Of a DNA stretch of 64,000 bases, positions 34,450 to 42,517 are shown piece after piece. The notes beneath the pieces are model-generated. The model made no database searches. It was given only the letters and a program-made list of their open reading frames with translations, and was not told where the DNA came from. Numbering within the stretch: position 1 is the first letter of the stretch; each line of letters opens with the position of its first letter. A program made the position numbers and the translations under genes. This DNA comes from Nocardioides glacieisoli (GTDB taxonomy: Bacteria; Actinomycetota; Actinomycetes; Propionibacteriales; Nocardioidaceae), in assembly GCF_004137245.1 (NCBI RefSeq), contig NZ_SDWS01000010.1:62001-126000 (forward strand). The letters run 5' to 3'.

Positions 34450-35355
34450 GTGACGACCACCGACACGACGCCCAGCGCGACGACTGCACCGCCGACCTGG
34501 CTGCCGGTCACGGCAGGGGCCATCACACTCGTCATGTGGGCGTCGGCGTTCGTGGTGATCCGCCACGTCGCGCACGACGTCAGTCCCGGGGCGCTCGGAT
34601 CCGGCCGCCTGCTCGTCGCCGCGCTCGTGGTCCTGCCGCTGGTGCTGCGCCGCGGCTGGGTCGCCCCGACGCGACGCGAGTGGACGCTGCTGGCGCTGGG
34701 CGGCATCGGCTGGTTCGGCATCTACAACCTGGCCCTCAACGCCGGCGAGCGCCACGTCGACGCCGGGACGGCGGCGATGATCATCCAGATCGGCCCGGTC
34801 ATCGTCGCGCTCCTGGCCGTTCCGCTCTTCGGCGAGCGCCTGCACGGCTGGCTCCTCGGCGGGATGGTCGTCGGGTTCGCCGGCGTCGCGGTGATCGCGC
34901 GCGGCTCGTCGACGGACGCCGACGCCAGCCTCGTCGGCGTGCTGCTGGTGCTGGTCGCCGCGGCGATGTACGCCGTCGGCGTGCTGACGCAGAAGGTGCT
35001 GCTCCGTCGGCTGCCGTCCGTGCAGGTCGTGTTCGTGTCGTTCCTGACGGGCGCGGTGATCTGCCTGCCGTTCTCGCCGGACCTGCCGGGCATCGTGGCC
35101 GACGGCGGCGCCGAGCTGTGGTGGATCGTCTACCTCGGCGTGCTGCCCACCGCGGTCGCCTTCACCACCTGGGCCTACGCGCTGACGCACACCGACGCCG
35201 GGGCGCTGTCGCTGACGACCTTCCTCGTCCCGGGGATCGCGACGCTGATCGCGTGGCTGACCATCGACGAGGTGCCGCCGTCGCTGACGTTCGTCGGCGG
35301 TGCGCTCGCGATCGTCGGCGTGCTGATGACGCGGAAGAAGCCGAAGGCCGCCTGA
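34450..35355 (+). CDS. EamA/DMT family transporter
   Basis: A 301-residue membrane protein of the drug/metabolite transporter superfamily with ten hydrophobic helices arranged as two EamA repeats (about 15-150 and 155-295). Typical segments are ALGGIGWFGIYNLALNAGERHVDAGTAAMI and YLGVLPTAVAFTTWAYAL, each split by a loop. Substrates of the family include amino acids and small metabolites; none can be assigned here. It follows regX3 by 74 nt but has its own -10, so it is likely a separate unit. It is convergent with the YbjN gene, 3 nt apart. Confidence 0.9.
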   Translation: MTTTDTTPSATTAPPTWLPVTAGAITLVMWASAFVVIRHVAHDVSPGALGSGRLLVAALVVLPLVLRRGWVAPTRREWTLLALGGIGWFGIYNLALNAGERHVDAGTAAMIIQIGPVIVALLAVPLFGERLHGWLLGGMVVGFAGVAVIARGSSTDADASLVGVLLVLVAAAMYAVGVLTQKVLLRRLPSVQVVFVSFLTGAVICLPFSPDLPGIVADGGAELWWIVYLGVLPTAVAFTTWAYALTHTDAGALSLTTFLVPGIATLIAWLTIDEVPPSLTFVGGALAIVGVLMTRKKPKAA

Positions 35356-35358
35356 GGG

Positions 35359-35853
35359 CTACTGCTCGAGCCAGCCGCGGAAGGCCTCGAGGTTGCGGGT
35401 CGACTCGCCGCGCGAGATGCGCCACTCCCACTCCTTGCGGATGGACGAGGCGAAGCCGAGCTCGAGGATCGCGTTGAACGACTCGTCGGAGTTGGCCAGG
35501 ACGGAGCCCAGGACGCGGTCGAGCTCGTCGGGCGTGACCGAGGCGAGCGGCAGCCGGGCCTCGAGGTAGATGTCCCCCGCGTGGTCGACGGCGAACGAGA
35601 CGGCGTACATCCGCAGGTTGCGCTCGAGCAGCCACCGGTAGACCCGGGCATGGTTCTCGTCGGGGTTGCGGCAGACGAACGCGTGCACGCCCAGGGCGTG
35701 CGGGCCGACGTCGAGCCGGACGGGGACCTGGAGCTTCTTTTCGCCGGGCAGGCTCAGCGAGAAGCTCGCCCCGTCGACGCCCTCGCGCGAGGTCTCCTCG
35801 TGCTCGATCTCGTTCTCCGCGAGGTACGCACGGACGGTCTCGAGCTCCTTCAC
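35359..35853 (-). CDS. YbjN domain protein
   Basis: A 164-residue cytoplasmic protein with the YbjN/T3SS-chaperone-like fold. Visible segments are [45 protein letters not shown], and [22 protein letters not shown]. YbjN proteins are soluble regulators or chaperones of uncertain function. The GTG start at 35853 lies within the mshA stop (GTGA), so the two are cotranslated. An orthologue next to mshA and upstream of gpm1-senX3 is also present in mycobacteria as I recall (Rv0487). Confidence 0.86.
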   Translation of the reverse strand: MKELETVRAYLAENEIEHEETSREGVDGASFSLSLPGEKKLQVPVRLDVGPHALGVHAFVCRNPDENHARVYRWLLERNLRMYAVSFAVDHAGDIYLEARLPLASVTPDELDRVLGSVLANSDESFNAILELGFASSIRKEWEWRISRGESTRNLEAFRGWLEQ

Positions 35854-37106
35854 GACACCATCTCAGCACGCATCCGCCCGGCGGCGCGCTCGTAGGCGAC
35901 CAGCGTGCGCTCGGCGGTGCGCTCCCAGCTGAAGTCCTGCGCGTGGGCGATGGCACCGCGGCCGAGCTTTTCCACGAGCTCCGGGTCGTCGACGAGGCGG
36001 CGCAGCGCGGCGGCCCAGTCACGCGGCTCGTGGGTGTCGACCAGCAGGCCGCTGACGCCGTCGCGCACCACGGTCGTCAGGCCACCGACGGCTGCGGCCA
36101 CGACGGGCGTACCCGTCGCCTGCGCCTCCACGGCGACGAGGCCGAACGACTCGTTGTAGGACGGCACGGCCACCGCCGTGGCGGCCGATGCCCAGACAGC
36201 CAGCTCGCTCTGCGCCACCGGCGGCACGAAACGTACGACGTCGCTGATGCCGAGCTCGGCGGCGAGGTCGGCCAGCGCGGTGGGGTGCTCGAGGCCGGAG
36301 CCGGAGGGCCCGCCGACGACGGGCACGACGAGGCGCTGACGCAGCGACGGGTCGTCAGCGAGCATCACCTCGACGGCGCGGAGCAGCACGTCGGGCGCCT
36401 TGAGCGGCTGGATCCGGCCGGCGAACATCAGCACGGCGGCGTCCTCGGGCAGGCCGAGCGAGCGGCGTGCCTCGGCGCGGTCGCGCGGGGCGAACACGGA
36501 GAGGTCGACACCCGGGTGGATCACCTCGACGGCGTCCGGGCTGGCGTCGTAGAGGTCGACGAGCTGGCGGGCCTCGGTGTCGGTGTTGGCGACGAGGAGG
36601 TCGGCGGCCTCGACGACCTGCTCCTCCCCGATCACCCGCGACATCGGCTCGGGGGTGTCACCGGCGGCGAGCGCCTCGTTCTTGACCTTGGCCATCGTGT
36701 GCATCGAGTGCACGAGCGGCACGTTCCACCGGTCGCGCGCGAGTGCGCCGACCTGGCCGGACAGCCAGTAGTGGGAGTGCACGGCGTCGTAGTGGCCCAG
36801 CGGCTGCAGCGCCTCCGCGCGCAGCACCTCGCGGGCGAAGGTGCACAGCTGGCCGGGCAGCTCGCCCTTGGTCAGCCCCTCGAACGGACCGGCGGCGATG
36901 TGGCGCACGAGCACGTTGTCGGCCGCCTCGACCACCTGCGGCAGCGTCGAGGACGTGGCGCGCGTGAAGACGTCGACGTCGATGCCCTGCGCGCCGAGAC
37001 GCTTCGCGAGCTCGATGACGTAGACGTTCATCCCACCCGCGTCACCCGTGCCCGGCTGGTCCAGGGGTGAGGTGTGGAGGCTGATCATCGCCACCCGTTC
37101 GCCCAC
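35850..37106 (-). CDS. mshA: D-inositol-3-phosphate glycosyltransferase (mycothiol synthesis)
   Basis: GT4 glycosyltransferase that joins UDP-GlcNAc to 1D-myo-inositol 3-phosphate, the first committed step of mycothiol. With the GTG at 37106 it has 418 residues. [32 protein letters not shown] (the GGMN acceptor loop) and [11 protein letters not shown] lie in the N-terminal Rossmann domain. [40 protein letters not shown] and [10 protein letters not shown] are the GT-B donor-site segments. An AAGGAGA ribosome binding site just before that GTG decides the start over a TTG at 37178. YbjN follows with a 4-nt overlap. Confidence 0.94.
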   Translation of the reverse strand: MGERVAMISLHTSPLDQPGTGDAGGMNVYVIELAKRLGAQGIDVDVFTRATSSTLPQVVEAADNVLVRHIAAGPFEGLTKGELPGQLCTFAREVLRAEALQPLGHYDAVHSHYWLSGQVGALARDRWNVPLVHSMHTMAKVKNEALAAGDTPEPMSRVIGEEQVVEAADLLVANTDTEARQLVDLYDASPDAVEVIHPGVDLSVFAPRDRAEARRSLGLPEDAAVLMFAGRIQPLKAPDVLLRAVEVMLADDPSLRQRLVVPVVGGPSGSGLEHPTALADLAAELGISDVVRFVPPVAQSELAVWASAATAVAVPSYNESFGLVAVEAQATGTPVVAAAVGGLTTVVRDGVSGLLVDTHEPRDWAAALRRLVDDPELVEKLGRGAIAHAQDFSWERTAERTLVAYERAAGRMRAEMVS

Positions 37107-37225
37107 GCTGGTCTCCTTCGTCCGCCCCGTGCCGGTCACGTCTGTCGGTGCGCCCGCGTCAGGGCACCTCCGGTGCAACCCCGCGGAGGTGCCCGGGATT
37201 CCCGATCACCGCCACGAAGGGTGGG

Positions 37226-37636
37226 TCAGCGGGAGTGGGCGCCGCCGGCTCGTGGTGCGCGCTGCTGCTTGCCGCGGCCGCGCAGGAGGGCGAGGCCGCC
37301 GATGATCGCGGCGACGATGCCCCAGAACCCGTCGTACCAGCCGCTGTCGGTGACCCGGAACGCCTCGACCAGGGAGAGCGCGAGCAGGCCCGAGGCCAGC
37401 CCCACGACGACCCGCATGGCCACGGCGTCGCTCTTGACCAGCGAGCTGCCGAAGATCGCCGACGCCACGAGGATGAAGCCGAGGCCGACGAAGTGCAGCG
37501 TCGCGGGCACGGGGTCGCTGCCGCCGCCGAGCACCGCGCGCGCGATCCAGAGCAGGCCACCCACGAGGGCGGCTGCAGCGGCGAGCCTGGCGGGAATCAC
37601 CCGCAGAGTGTCCCATGTGGCCACGAGGGCGCTCAC
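37226..37636 (-). CDS. Small four-helix membrane protein
   Basis: A 136-residue protein I do not recognise. It has four hydrophobic segments (about 17-35, 44-62, 72-90, 99-113) joined by short loops, with a basic C-terminal tail (GRGKQQRAPRAGG). A DUF-type actinobacterial membrane protein is the best description. The GTG start at 37636 overlaps the RNase HI stop (GTGA), which supports the gene and its start. Other overlapping frames here show no hydrophobic pattern. Confidence 0.65.
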   Translation of the reverse strand: MSALVATWDTLRVIPARLAAAAALVGGLLWIARAVLGGGSDPVPATLHFVGLGFILVASAIFGSSLVKSDAVAMRVVVGLASGLLALSLVEAFRVTDSGWYDGFWGIVAAIIGGLALLRGRGKQQRAPRAGGAHSR

Positions 37637-38514
37637 GGCTCGTCGGTGCCCTGGTGGAAGCGGGCCTGCCACTGGCCACCGGTGCGCACCCACAGGGTGC
37701 TGCGCAGCGTCGAGCGGTCCGCCGTCGACGTACGCCAGAGCAGGAGGATGGTGTCGGGGCCCAGCCGGTGGGTCGAGACCACCTCGAAGTCCACCGGGTC
37801 GATCGGACCGAGCTCGTCGAGGTCGTCGCGGGTCCAGAGCCGCCCGGAGCGGCCGACCTCCTGCCAGTCGGGGTGCAGGAGTGCGGCCATGGCCGCGCGG
37901 TCCGTGCGGACCTCGTCGCTCAGCATCGACCGCTCCATGGCGACGACGTGCTCCTCGTCGGAGGGCTCGGGGGCGCCGCCCAGGTCGCTGAACAGGTCGG
38001 GCTCCTCCTCGACCTGGCCGACGGTCGCGGCCGGGTGGGCGGAGCTGCCGCCGACGAAGCCGGGGCCCGCGTCGGGCTCGACGCCTCGCTGGTACGCCGT
38101 CGCGGCCGCGTTGGCCCGCTTGTCCGCCGCCTCGTTGAGCTCGTGGCCGGCGTGGCCCTTCACCCACTCGAAGCGGACGCGGTCGCGGCGTCCCTCCATG
38201 GCGGCGTCGAGCGCCTTCATCAGCTCGACGTTGAGCACCGGCTTGCCGTCGCTCTTCTTCCAGCCTTTGCGCTTCCAACCCGGCATCCACTTCGTGACCG
38301 AGTCGATGACGTACTTGCTGTCGCAGAAGACGTGCAGCTCGTCGTCGACGTGCGCGGTCTGCTGGAGCAGGTCGAGGACGGCCATCAGCTCGCCCATGTT
38401 GTTGGTGCCGCGCGGCCAGCCGCCGGACGCCCAGCAGCCGTCGTCGACGTACCACGCCCAGCCGGCCGGGCCGGGGTTGCCGAGTGCCGAACCGTCGGCC
38501 GCCGCGATGATCAC
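37633..38514 (-). CDS. rnhA: Ribonuclease HI fused to a DUF4440/SnoaL-like domain
   Basis: A 293-residue fusion. The N-terminal part (about 1-150) is RNase HI, which cuts RNA in RNA/DNA hybrids. All four acidic residues are present: Asp in IIAAADGSALGNPGP, Glu in NNMGELMAVL, Asp in FCDSKYVIDS, Asp in KGHAGHELNEAADKRA. Residues about 190-293 form a separate NTF2-like domain (RSMLSDEVRTDRAAMAALLHPD, then IDPVDFEVVSTHRLGP and WRTSTADRS) of the DUF4440 type, joined by an acidic linker. The GTG at 38514 is preferred over the ATG at 38541 because CAAGAT sits 6 nt upstream and it matches the normal RNase HI start. Confidence 0.87.
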   Translation of the reverse strand: MIIAAADGSALGNPGPAGWAWYVDDGCWASGGWPRGTNNMGELMAVLDLLQQTAHVDDELHVFCDSKYVIDSVTKWMPGWKRKGWKKSDGKPVLNVELMKALDAAMEGRRDRVRFEWVKGHAGHELNEAADKRANAAATAYQRGVEPDAGPGFVGGSSAHPAATVGQVEEEPDLFSDLGGAPEPSDEEHVVAMERSMLSDEVRTDRAAMAALLHPDWQEVGRSGRLWTRDDLDELGPIDPVDFEVVSTHRLGPDTILLLWRTSTADRSTLRSTLWVRTGGQWQARFHQGTDEP

Positions 38515-38520
38515 TGCGAC

Positions 38521-38533
38521 ATCTTGGCAGGAT
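38521..38533. promoter_or_regulatory. Divergent -10 elements of rnhA and the SDR gene
   Basis: On the minus strand CAAGAT (38526-38521) lies 6 nt before the rnhA GTG. On the plus strand CAGGAT (38528-38533) lies 6 nt before the SDR ATG. The two promoters are almost face to face, so only one might be used at a time. Confidence 0.35.
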
Positions 38534-38539
38534 GGATGC

Positions 38540-39292
38540 ATGACTCACGAGCAGGCCCCGTCCCGCACCGCCGTCGTCACCGGCGCCTCCAGCGGCATCG
38601 GCGCCGCGAGCGCCCGCGCCCTGGCCGCGCAGGGCTTCCAAGTCGTGTGCGCGGCCCGGCGCACCGAGCGGATCGAGGAGCTGGCCGCCGAGATCGGCGG
38701 CACGGCGCTCACCTGCGACGTCAACGACGCCGACTCCGTCGCCGCCCTCGCGGCGGCCGTGCCCGTGTGCCACGTGCTGGTGAACAACGCAGGGGGCGCC
38801 GTCGGCACCGACCGCGTCGAGGACGCCGACATCGAGGGCTGGCGGTGGATGTACGAGGTCAACGTCCTCGGTCTCGTCCGGGTCACCCAGGCACTCCTCC
38901 CCGCACTGCGCGCCAGCGGCGACGGCGTCATCGTCAACGTCGGCTCGACCGCGGGACGCTGGGCCTACGAGGGCGGCGGCGGCTACACGTCCGCCAAGCA
39001 CGCCGTGAAGGTGGTCTCCGAGACGCTGCGCCTCGAGCTCAACGGCGAGCCGATCCGGATCACCGAGGTGGCCCCCGGGATGGTGCGGACCGACGAGTTC
39101 TCGGTCAAGCGCTTCGGCGGCGACCAGGCCAAGGCCGACGCGGTGTACGCCGGCGTGGACCACCCGCTCCTCGCCGAGGACGTGGCAGACGCGATCGCGT
39201 GGGTGGCGACGCGGCCGTCCCACGTCGACATCGACGAGCTCGTCATCAAGCCGCGTGCCCAAGCCGCGGCACACAAGGTGCACCGCACCTGA
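38540..39292 (+). CDS. SDR family oxidoreductase
   Basis: A 250-residue classical short-chain dehydrogenase/reductase. The coenzyme loop is TGASSGIGAASARAL, with Arg in CAARRTERIE suggesting NADP. NNAGG, the catalytic Ser (VGSTAGRWAYEGGGG), Tyr and Lys (YTSAKHAVK, near residue 155) and PGMVRTDEFSV follow. It resembles the YdfG/serine-dehydrogenase group. The substrate is unknown. CAGGAT lies 6 nt before the ATG. The racemase gene follows after 20 nt on the same strand. Confidence 0.9.
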   Translation: MTHEQAPSRTAVVTGASSGIGAASARALAAQGFQVVCAARRTERIEELAAEIGGTALTCDVNDADSVAALAAAVPVCHVLVNNAGGAVGTDRVEDADIEGWRWMYEVNVLGLVRVTQALLPALRASGDGVIVNVGSTAGRWAYEGGGGYTSAKHAVKVVSETLRLELNGEPIRITEVAPGMVRTDEFSVKRFGGDQAKADAVYAGVDHPLLAEDVADAIAWVATRPSHVDIDELVIKPRAQAAAHKVHRT

Positions 39293-39312
39293 GGCATGGA
39301 AGACTGCCGCGC

Positions 39313-40002
39313 GTGAAGACCATCGGACTCGTCGGCGGGATGAGCTGGGAGAGCAGCGCGGTCTACTACCGCGACCTCAACCTCGGGATGCAGGAGCGGC
39401 TCGGAGGGCTCTCCAGCCCCAAGCTCGCGCTGACGACCGTCGACTTCGCCGAGGTCACCCACCTCGAGGACGACGAGCGCTGGGACCAGGTCGGCGCGCT
39501 GCTGGCGGAGGCCGCGCAGGGCGTCGAGCGTGCGGGCGCGGACTTCCTGCTGCTCTGCACGACGACGTTCCACAAGGTCGCCGACCAGGTCGAGGAGGCC
39601 GTGGACATCCCGGTCCTCCACCTCGCCGACGTCGTCGCGGCCGCGGTGCGCGACTCGGGCGTGGAGACCGTCGGCCTGATCGGCACCAAGGTCGCGATGT
39701 CGGAGTCGTTCTTCGTCGACCGGCTCGCGAGCCACGGGCTGTCCGTGATCGTGCCCGACGCCGCGCACCACGACTTCCTCAACGACGCCATCTACGAGGA
39801 GCTCGTCCACGGCGTCGTACTGCCCCGCACGCGCAGCCGCGTCGTCTCGATCATCGAGGAGCTGTGGGACGCGGGCGCGGGCGGCGTGCTGCTCGGCTGC
39901 ACCGAGCTCGAGCTGCTGGTCAAGCAGGCCGACGTGGAGCTGCCCGTCTTCCCCTGCACGACCCTCCACGTGCAGGCCGCGCTCGACGCGGCACTTGCCT
40001 AG
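39313..40002 (+). CDS. Aspartate/glutamate racemase family protein
   Basis: A 229-residue cofactor-independent racemase of the Asp/Glu family. The start TIGLVGGMSWESSAVYY is typical. The two catalytic cysteines are seen in LLLCTTTFHKVA (near residue 80; the family often has CNTxH) and GVLLGCTELELLV (near residue 195). It probably makes D-aspartate or acts on a related acid; specificity is not decided by sequence alone. GTG start, with AAGACT 7 nt upstream as a weak -10, or cotranscription with the SDR gene. It ends in CTAG, shared with the stop of the convergent gene. Confidence 0.88.
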   Translation: MKTIGLVGGMSWESSAVYYRDLNLGMQERLGGLSSPKLALTTVDFAEVTHLEDDERWDQVGALLAEAAQGVERAGADFLLLCTTTFHKVADQVEEAVDIPVLHLADVVAAAVRDSGVETVGLIGTKVAMSESFFVDRLASHGLSVIVPDAAHHDFLNDAIYEELVHGVVLPRTRSRVVSIIEELWDAGAGGVLLGCTELELLVKQADVELPVFPCTTLHVQAALDAALA

Positions 40003-40871
40003 AGCGGGACACCACCGGCGGTCGCGAGCCAGCGCAGGGCGGTCCACGCGGAGCCGCGCAGGTCGGTCGCGCGGGCCTCGTCGGGCAGTGGCACCGACAG
40101 CACCTGCGACCGGGCGCCCTCCGTGCTGAGCAGGAGGCCGTCCGGGCCGACCGCGACGCCCTCGCCCTGCTCCTGCGCGGGCAGGGTCCACGACGTCACG
40201 GGCTGCCACGACGGGAAGTCGGAGACGTACGCCTTGGAGTAGGTCCGCATCACGACCCCGCCGCCTCCGGGCAGGAACGTGGCATCGGTGACCAGTCCCG
40301 GCGCCTCGCCGGCCTCCACCAGGGCGTTGGGTCGGTCGGCCCGCAGCCGCAGCGGGGCGGCGTACACCGCGCCCCCGAAGATGCCCTTGGTGACCACGAA
40401 GAGCTGCCCCGAGAGCGGGTGTCGCACGAGCGCCTCGGCGTCGCGCGGCCCATCGGGATAGACGAGCTCGTACGCCGTCGCGCCGGCCGCGACGTCCCCG
40501 CGGCCGAACGGCACCCGGAGCACCTCGACCGAGTCGCGGACGGCCCGGTTGTCGCCGATGTCGCCGACCCACACGTGCCCCGGCCCGGCGGGCGCGAGCG
40601 CCTCGACGTCGACGGGCTCGGAGGGCCAGGTCGTGACACCGACGGTGCTGCCGGTCCGCGCGTCGACGGTGAACACGCGGCCGGAGTCGCCGGAGTCGTT
40701 GGTCGTGACGACGAGCCCGTCCTGCGCCACCAGCCCGCTGGACTCGACGATGTCGGGATCGGAGAACCGGAAGGCCTCGCGGCCCGGTGCGGACGGGGAC
40801 TCCTCGGACACCGCGCCCGCCAGGAACGGCAGCATCACGAGGACGCCCGCCACGAAGTACCGCTCCTTCAC
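39999..40871 (-). CDS. Secreted beta-propeller-like protein
   Basis: A 290-residue exported protein with a short signal sequence (about 1-22, YFVAGVLVMLPFLAGAVS). The mature part reads as repeated beta-sheet units with DxG turns (VVTTNDSGDSGRVFTVDART, HVWVGDIGDNRAVRDSVEVL, EGVAVGPDGLLLSTEGA), like an esterase-type or NHL-type beta propeller. No catalytic residue is identifiable and I assign no function. The GTG at 40871 follows TACGGT by 6 nt, which sets the start. It shares stop bases with the racemase gene. Confidence 0.7.
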   Translation of the reverse strand: MKERYFVAGVLVMLPFLAGAVSEESPSAPGREAFRFSDPDIVESSGLVAQDGLVVTTNDSGDSGRVFTVDARTGSTVGVTTWPSEPVDVEALAPAGPGHVWVGDIGDNRAVRDSVEVLRVPFGRGDVAAGATAYELVYPDGPRDAEALVRHPLSGQLFVVTKGIFGGAVYAAPLRLRADRPNALVEAGEAPGLVTDATFLPGGGGVVMRTYSKAYVSDFPSWQPVTSWTLPAQEQGEGVAVGPDGLLLSTEGARSQVLSVPLPDEARATDLRGSAWTALRWLATAGGVPL

Positions 40872-40877
40872 CTCGAC

Positions 40878-40883
40878 ACCGTA
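40878..40883 (-). promoter_or_regulatory. -10 element of leaderless beta-propeller gene promoter
   Basis: On the minus strand TACGGT lies 6 nt before the GTG at 40871. Confidence 0.4.
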
Positions 40884-40891
40884 GCCGTGGG

Positions 40892-40922
40892 CCGTTCGTC
40901 GCCCGTGGCCGACCGTTCGTCG
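40892..40922. repeat. Two direct CCGTTCGTCG repeats, 21-bp period
   Basis: CCGTTCGTCG occurs at 40892-40901 and 40913-40922, two helical turns apart, between the divergent beta-propeller and OFA transporter genes. It could be a regulator site. Confidence 0.5.
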
Positions 40923-40966
40923 TGGGACCACCCCTGAGGTCGATGACAGGTCAACTACCCGCACCT

Positions 40967-40980
40967 ACCGTGACCACGGT
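40967..40980. promoter_or_regulatory. 14-bp palindrome upstream of the OFA transporter gene
   Basis: ACCGTG-AC-CACGGT is a perfect inverted repeat ending 20 nt before the ATG at 41001. It has the size and position of an operator. Confidence 0.4.
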
Positions 40981-41000
40981 CACCCTCGGAAAGGACGCCC

Positions 41001-42395
41001 ATGTCGCGCCTCGACAAGAAGGCCATCGTCGCCGGTCCCGGATACAGCCGCTGGCTGATCCCACCCGCAGCTCTCGCCGTGCACCTGTCCATCGGCCAGG
41101 TCTACGCGTTCTCGGTCTTCAAGAACTCCCTGGTCGCCAGCTTCGACACCAGCCTGACCGCGATCGGCTGGGTGTTCTCGATCGCGATCGTGATGCTCGG
41201 ACTCTCTGCCGCCGTGCTGGGCACGTGGGTCGAGCGCTCCGGCCCGCGCAAAGCGATGCTCGCCGCCGCCCTGTGCTGGGGCGTGGGCTTCATGGTCGGC
41301 TCCGCCGGCATCGCGACCGGACAGCTCTGGCTGCTCTACCTCGGCTACGGCGTCATCGGGGGCATCGGCCTGGGCATCGGCTACATCTCGCCGGTGTCCA
41401 CCCTCATCAAGTGGTTCCCCGACCGACCGGGCCTGGCCACGGGCATGGCGATCATGGGCTTCGGAGGCGGGGCGCTGATCGCCTCGCCACTGTCCAACAA
41501 GCTGATGGCCGTCTACGACCCAGACTTCGTCTCGACCGAGCCCGGCGCTGTCGCCTCGGGGTCGGCGCTCGCGTCGACGTTCGTCACCCTCGGCATCGTC
41601 TACACGGTCTTCATGCTGATCGGCGCGGCCCTCGTGCGGGTCCCTCCGGGCCACGGCGACGACAGCACCGCCGAGCACTCCCCCGGCTCCAACGGCGCGC
41701 TGGTGCGGGCGTCGCAGGCGATCCGCACGCCGCAGTTCTGGTTCCTCTGGGTCGTGCTGTTCTGCAACGTCACCGCGGGCATCGGCATCCTCGAGCAGGC
41801 CGCGCCGATGATCCAGGACTTCTTCCGCGAGAACGGCGACAGCTCCGTCACCGCGGCGGCCGCGGGTGGCTTCGTCGGCGTGCTCTCGCTCGCCAACATG
41901 ATCGGCCGCTTCGTCTGGTCCAGCCTGTCCGACCGCATCGGCCGCAAGCCGACCTACGTCATGTACCTCGGTGTCGGACTGGTGCTCTACCTGCTCCTCG
42001 CCCTCTTCGGCAGCAGCTCGACCTTCGTCTTCGTCGCCCTCGCGGTGGTGATCATCTCCTACTACGGCGGTGGCTTCGCGACCGTCCCGGCCTACCTCAA
42101 GGACCTCTTCGGCACCCTCGAGGTCGGCGCCATCCACGGCCGCCTTCTGACCGCGTGGGCGGCTGCCGGCGTCGCAGGCCCGCTGATCGTCAACGGCATC
42201 CTCGACACGGTCGGGGAGCCGGGCAACCTGGTCGCGGCCGACTACCGGCCCGCACTGCTGACGATGGTCGGCGTGCTCGCGGTCGGCTTCGTCGCCAACC
42301 TGATGATCAAGCCGGTCTCCGAGGACCACTTCGACGACGACGCACACGCAGCCAACGAGGACCGCATCTCGAACCGCAAGGAGGCCCTCCGATGA
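41001..42395 (+). CDS. OFA family MFS transporter
   Basis: A 464-residue twelve-helix transporter of the oxalate/formate antiporter family. Family features are GYSRWLIPPAALAVHLSIGQVYAFSVF at the start, the loop GTWVERSGPRKAML, LGIGYISPVSTLIKWFPDRPGLATGMAIMGFGGGA (split), and the second-half loop DRIGRKPTYVMY. The substrate could be oxalate, formate or other carboxylates. An AAAGGA ribosome binding site lies 8 nt before the ATG. A 41-residue membrane subunit follows with a 4-nt overlap. Confidence 0.9.
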   Translation: MSRLDKKAIVAGPGYSRWLIPPAALAVHLSIGQVYAFSVFKNSLVASFDTSLTAIGWVFSIAIVMLGLSAAVLGTWVERSGPRKAMLAAALCWGVGFMVGSAGIATGQLWLLYLGYGVIGGIGLGIGYISPVSTLIKWFPDRPGLATGMAIMGFGGGALIASPLSNKLMAVYDPDFVSTEPGAVASGSALASTFVTLGIVYTVFMLIGAALVRVPPGHGDDSTAEHSPGSNGALVRASQAIRTPQFWFLWVVLFCNVTAGIGILEQAAPMIQDFFRENGDSSVTAAAAGGFVGVLSLANMIGRFVWSSLSDRIGRKPTYVMYLGVGLVLYLLLALFGSSSTFVFVALAVVIISYYGGGFATVPAYLKDLFGTLEVGAIHGRLLTAWAAAGVAGPLIVNGILDTVGEPGNLVAADYRPALLTMVGVLAVGFVANLMIKPVSEDHFDDDAHAANEDRISNRKEALR

Positions 42396-42517
42396 GCGAC
42401 GACACCACCACGACCAGCCCTGCCGTCATCGCCCTCGCCTGGGCCCTCGTCGGGATCCCCCTGGCCTACGGGCTCTGGCAGACCCTGGTGAAGGCCTCGG
42501 CCCTCTTCACCGGCTGA
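42392..42517 (+). CDS. MFS transporter small subunit
   Basis: A 41-residue single-helix protein (MSDDTTTTSPAVIALAW then LVGIPLAYGLWQTLVK). It matches the known short proteins encoded directly after OFA-type transporters, annotated as an MFS transporter small subunit. The ATG overlaps the transporter stop (ATGA) and follows a GGAGG. The last 11 nt overlap the end of the convergent methyltransferase gene. The partner role is inferred from position. Confidence 0.85.
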   Translation: MSDDTTTTSPAVIALAWALVGIPLAYGLWQTLVKASALFTG

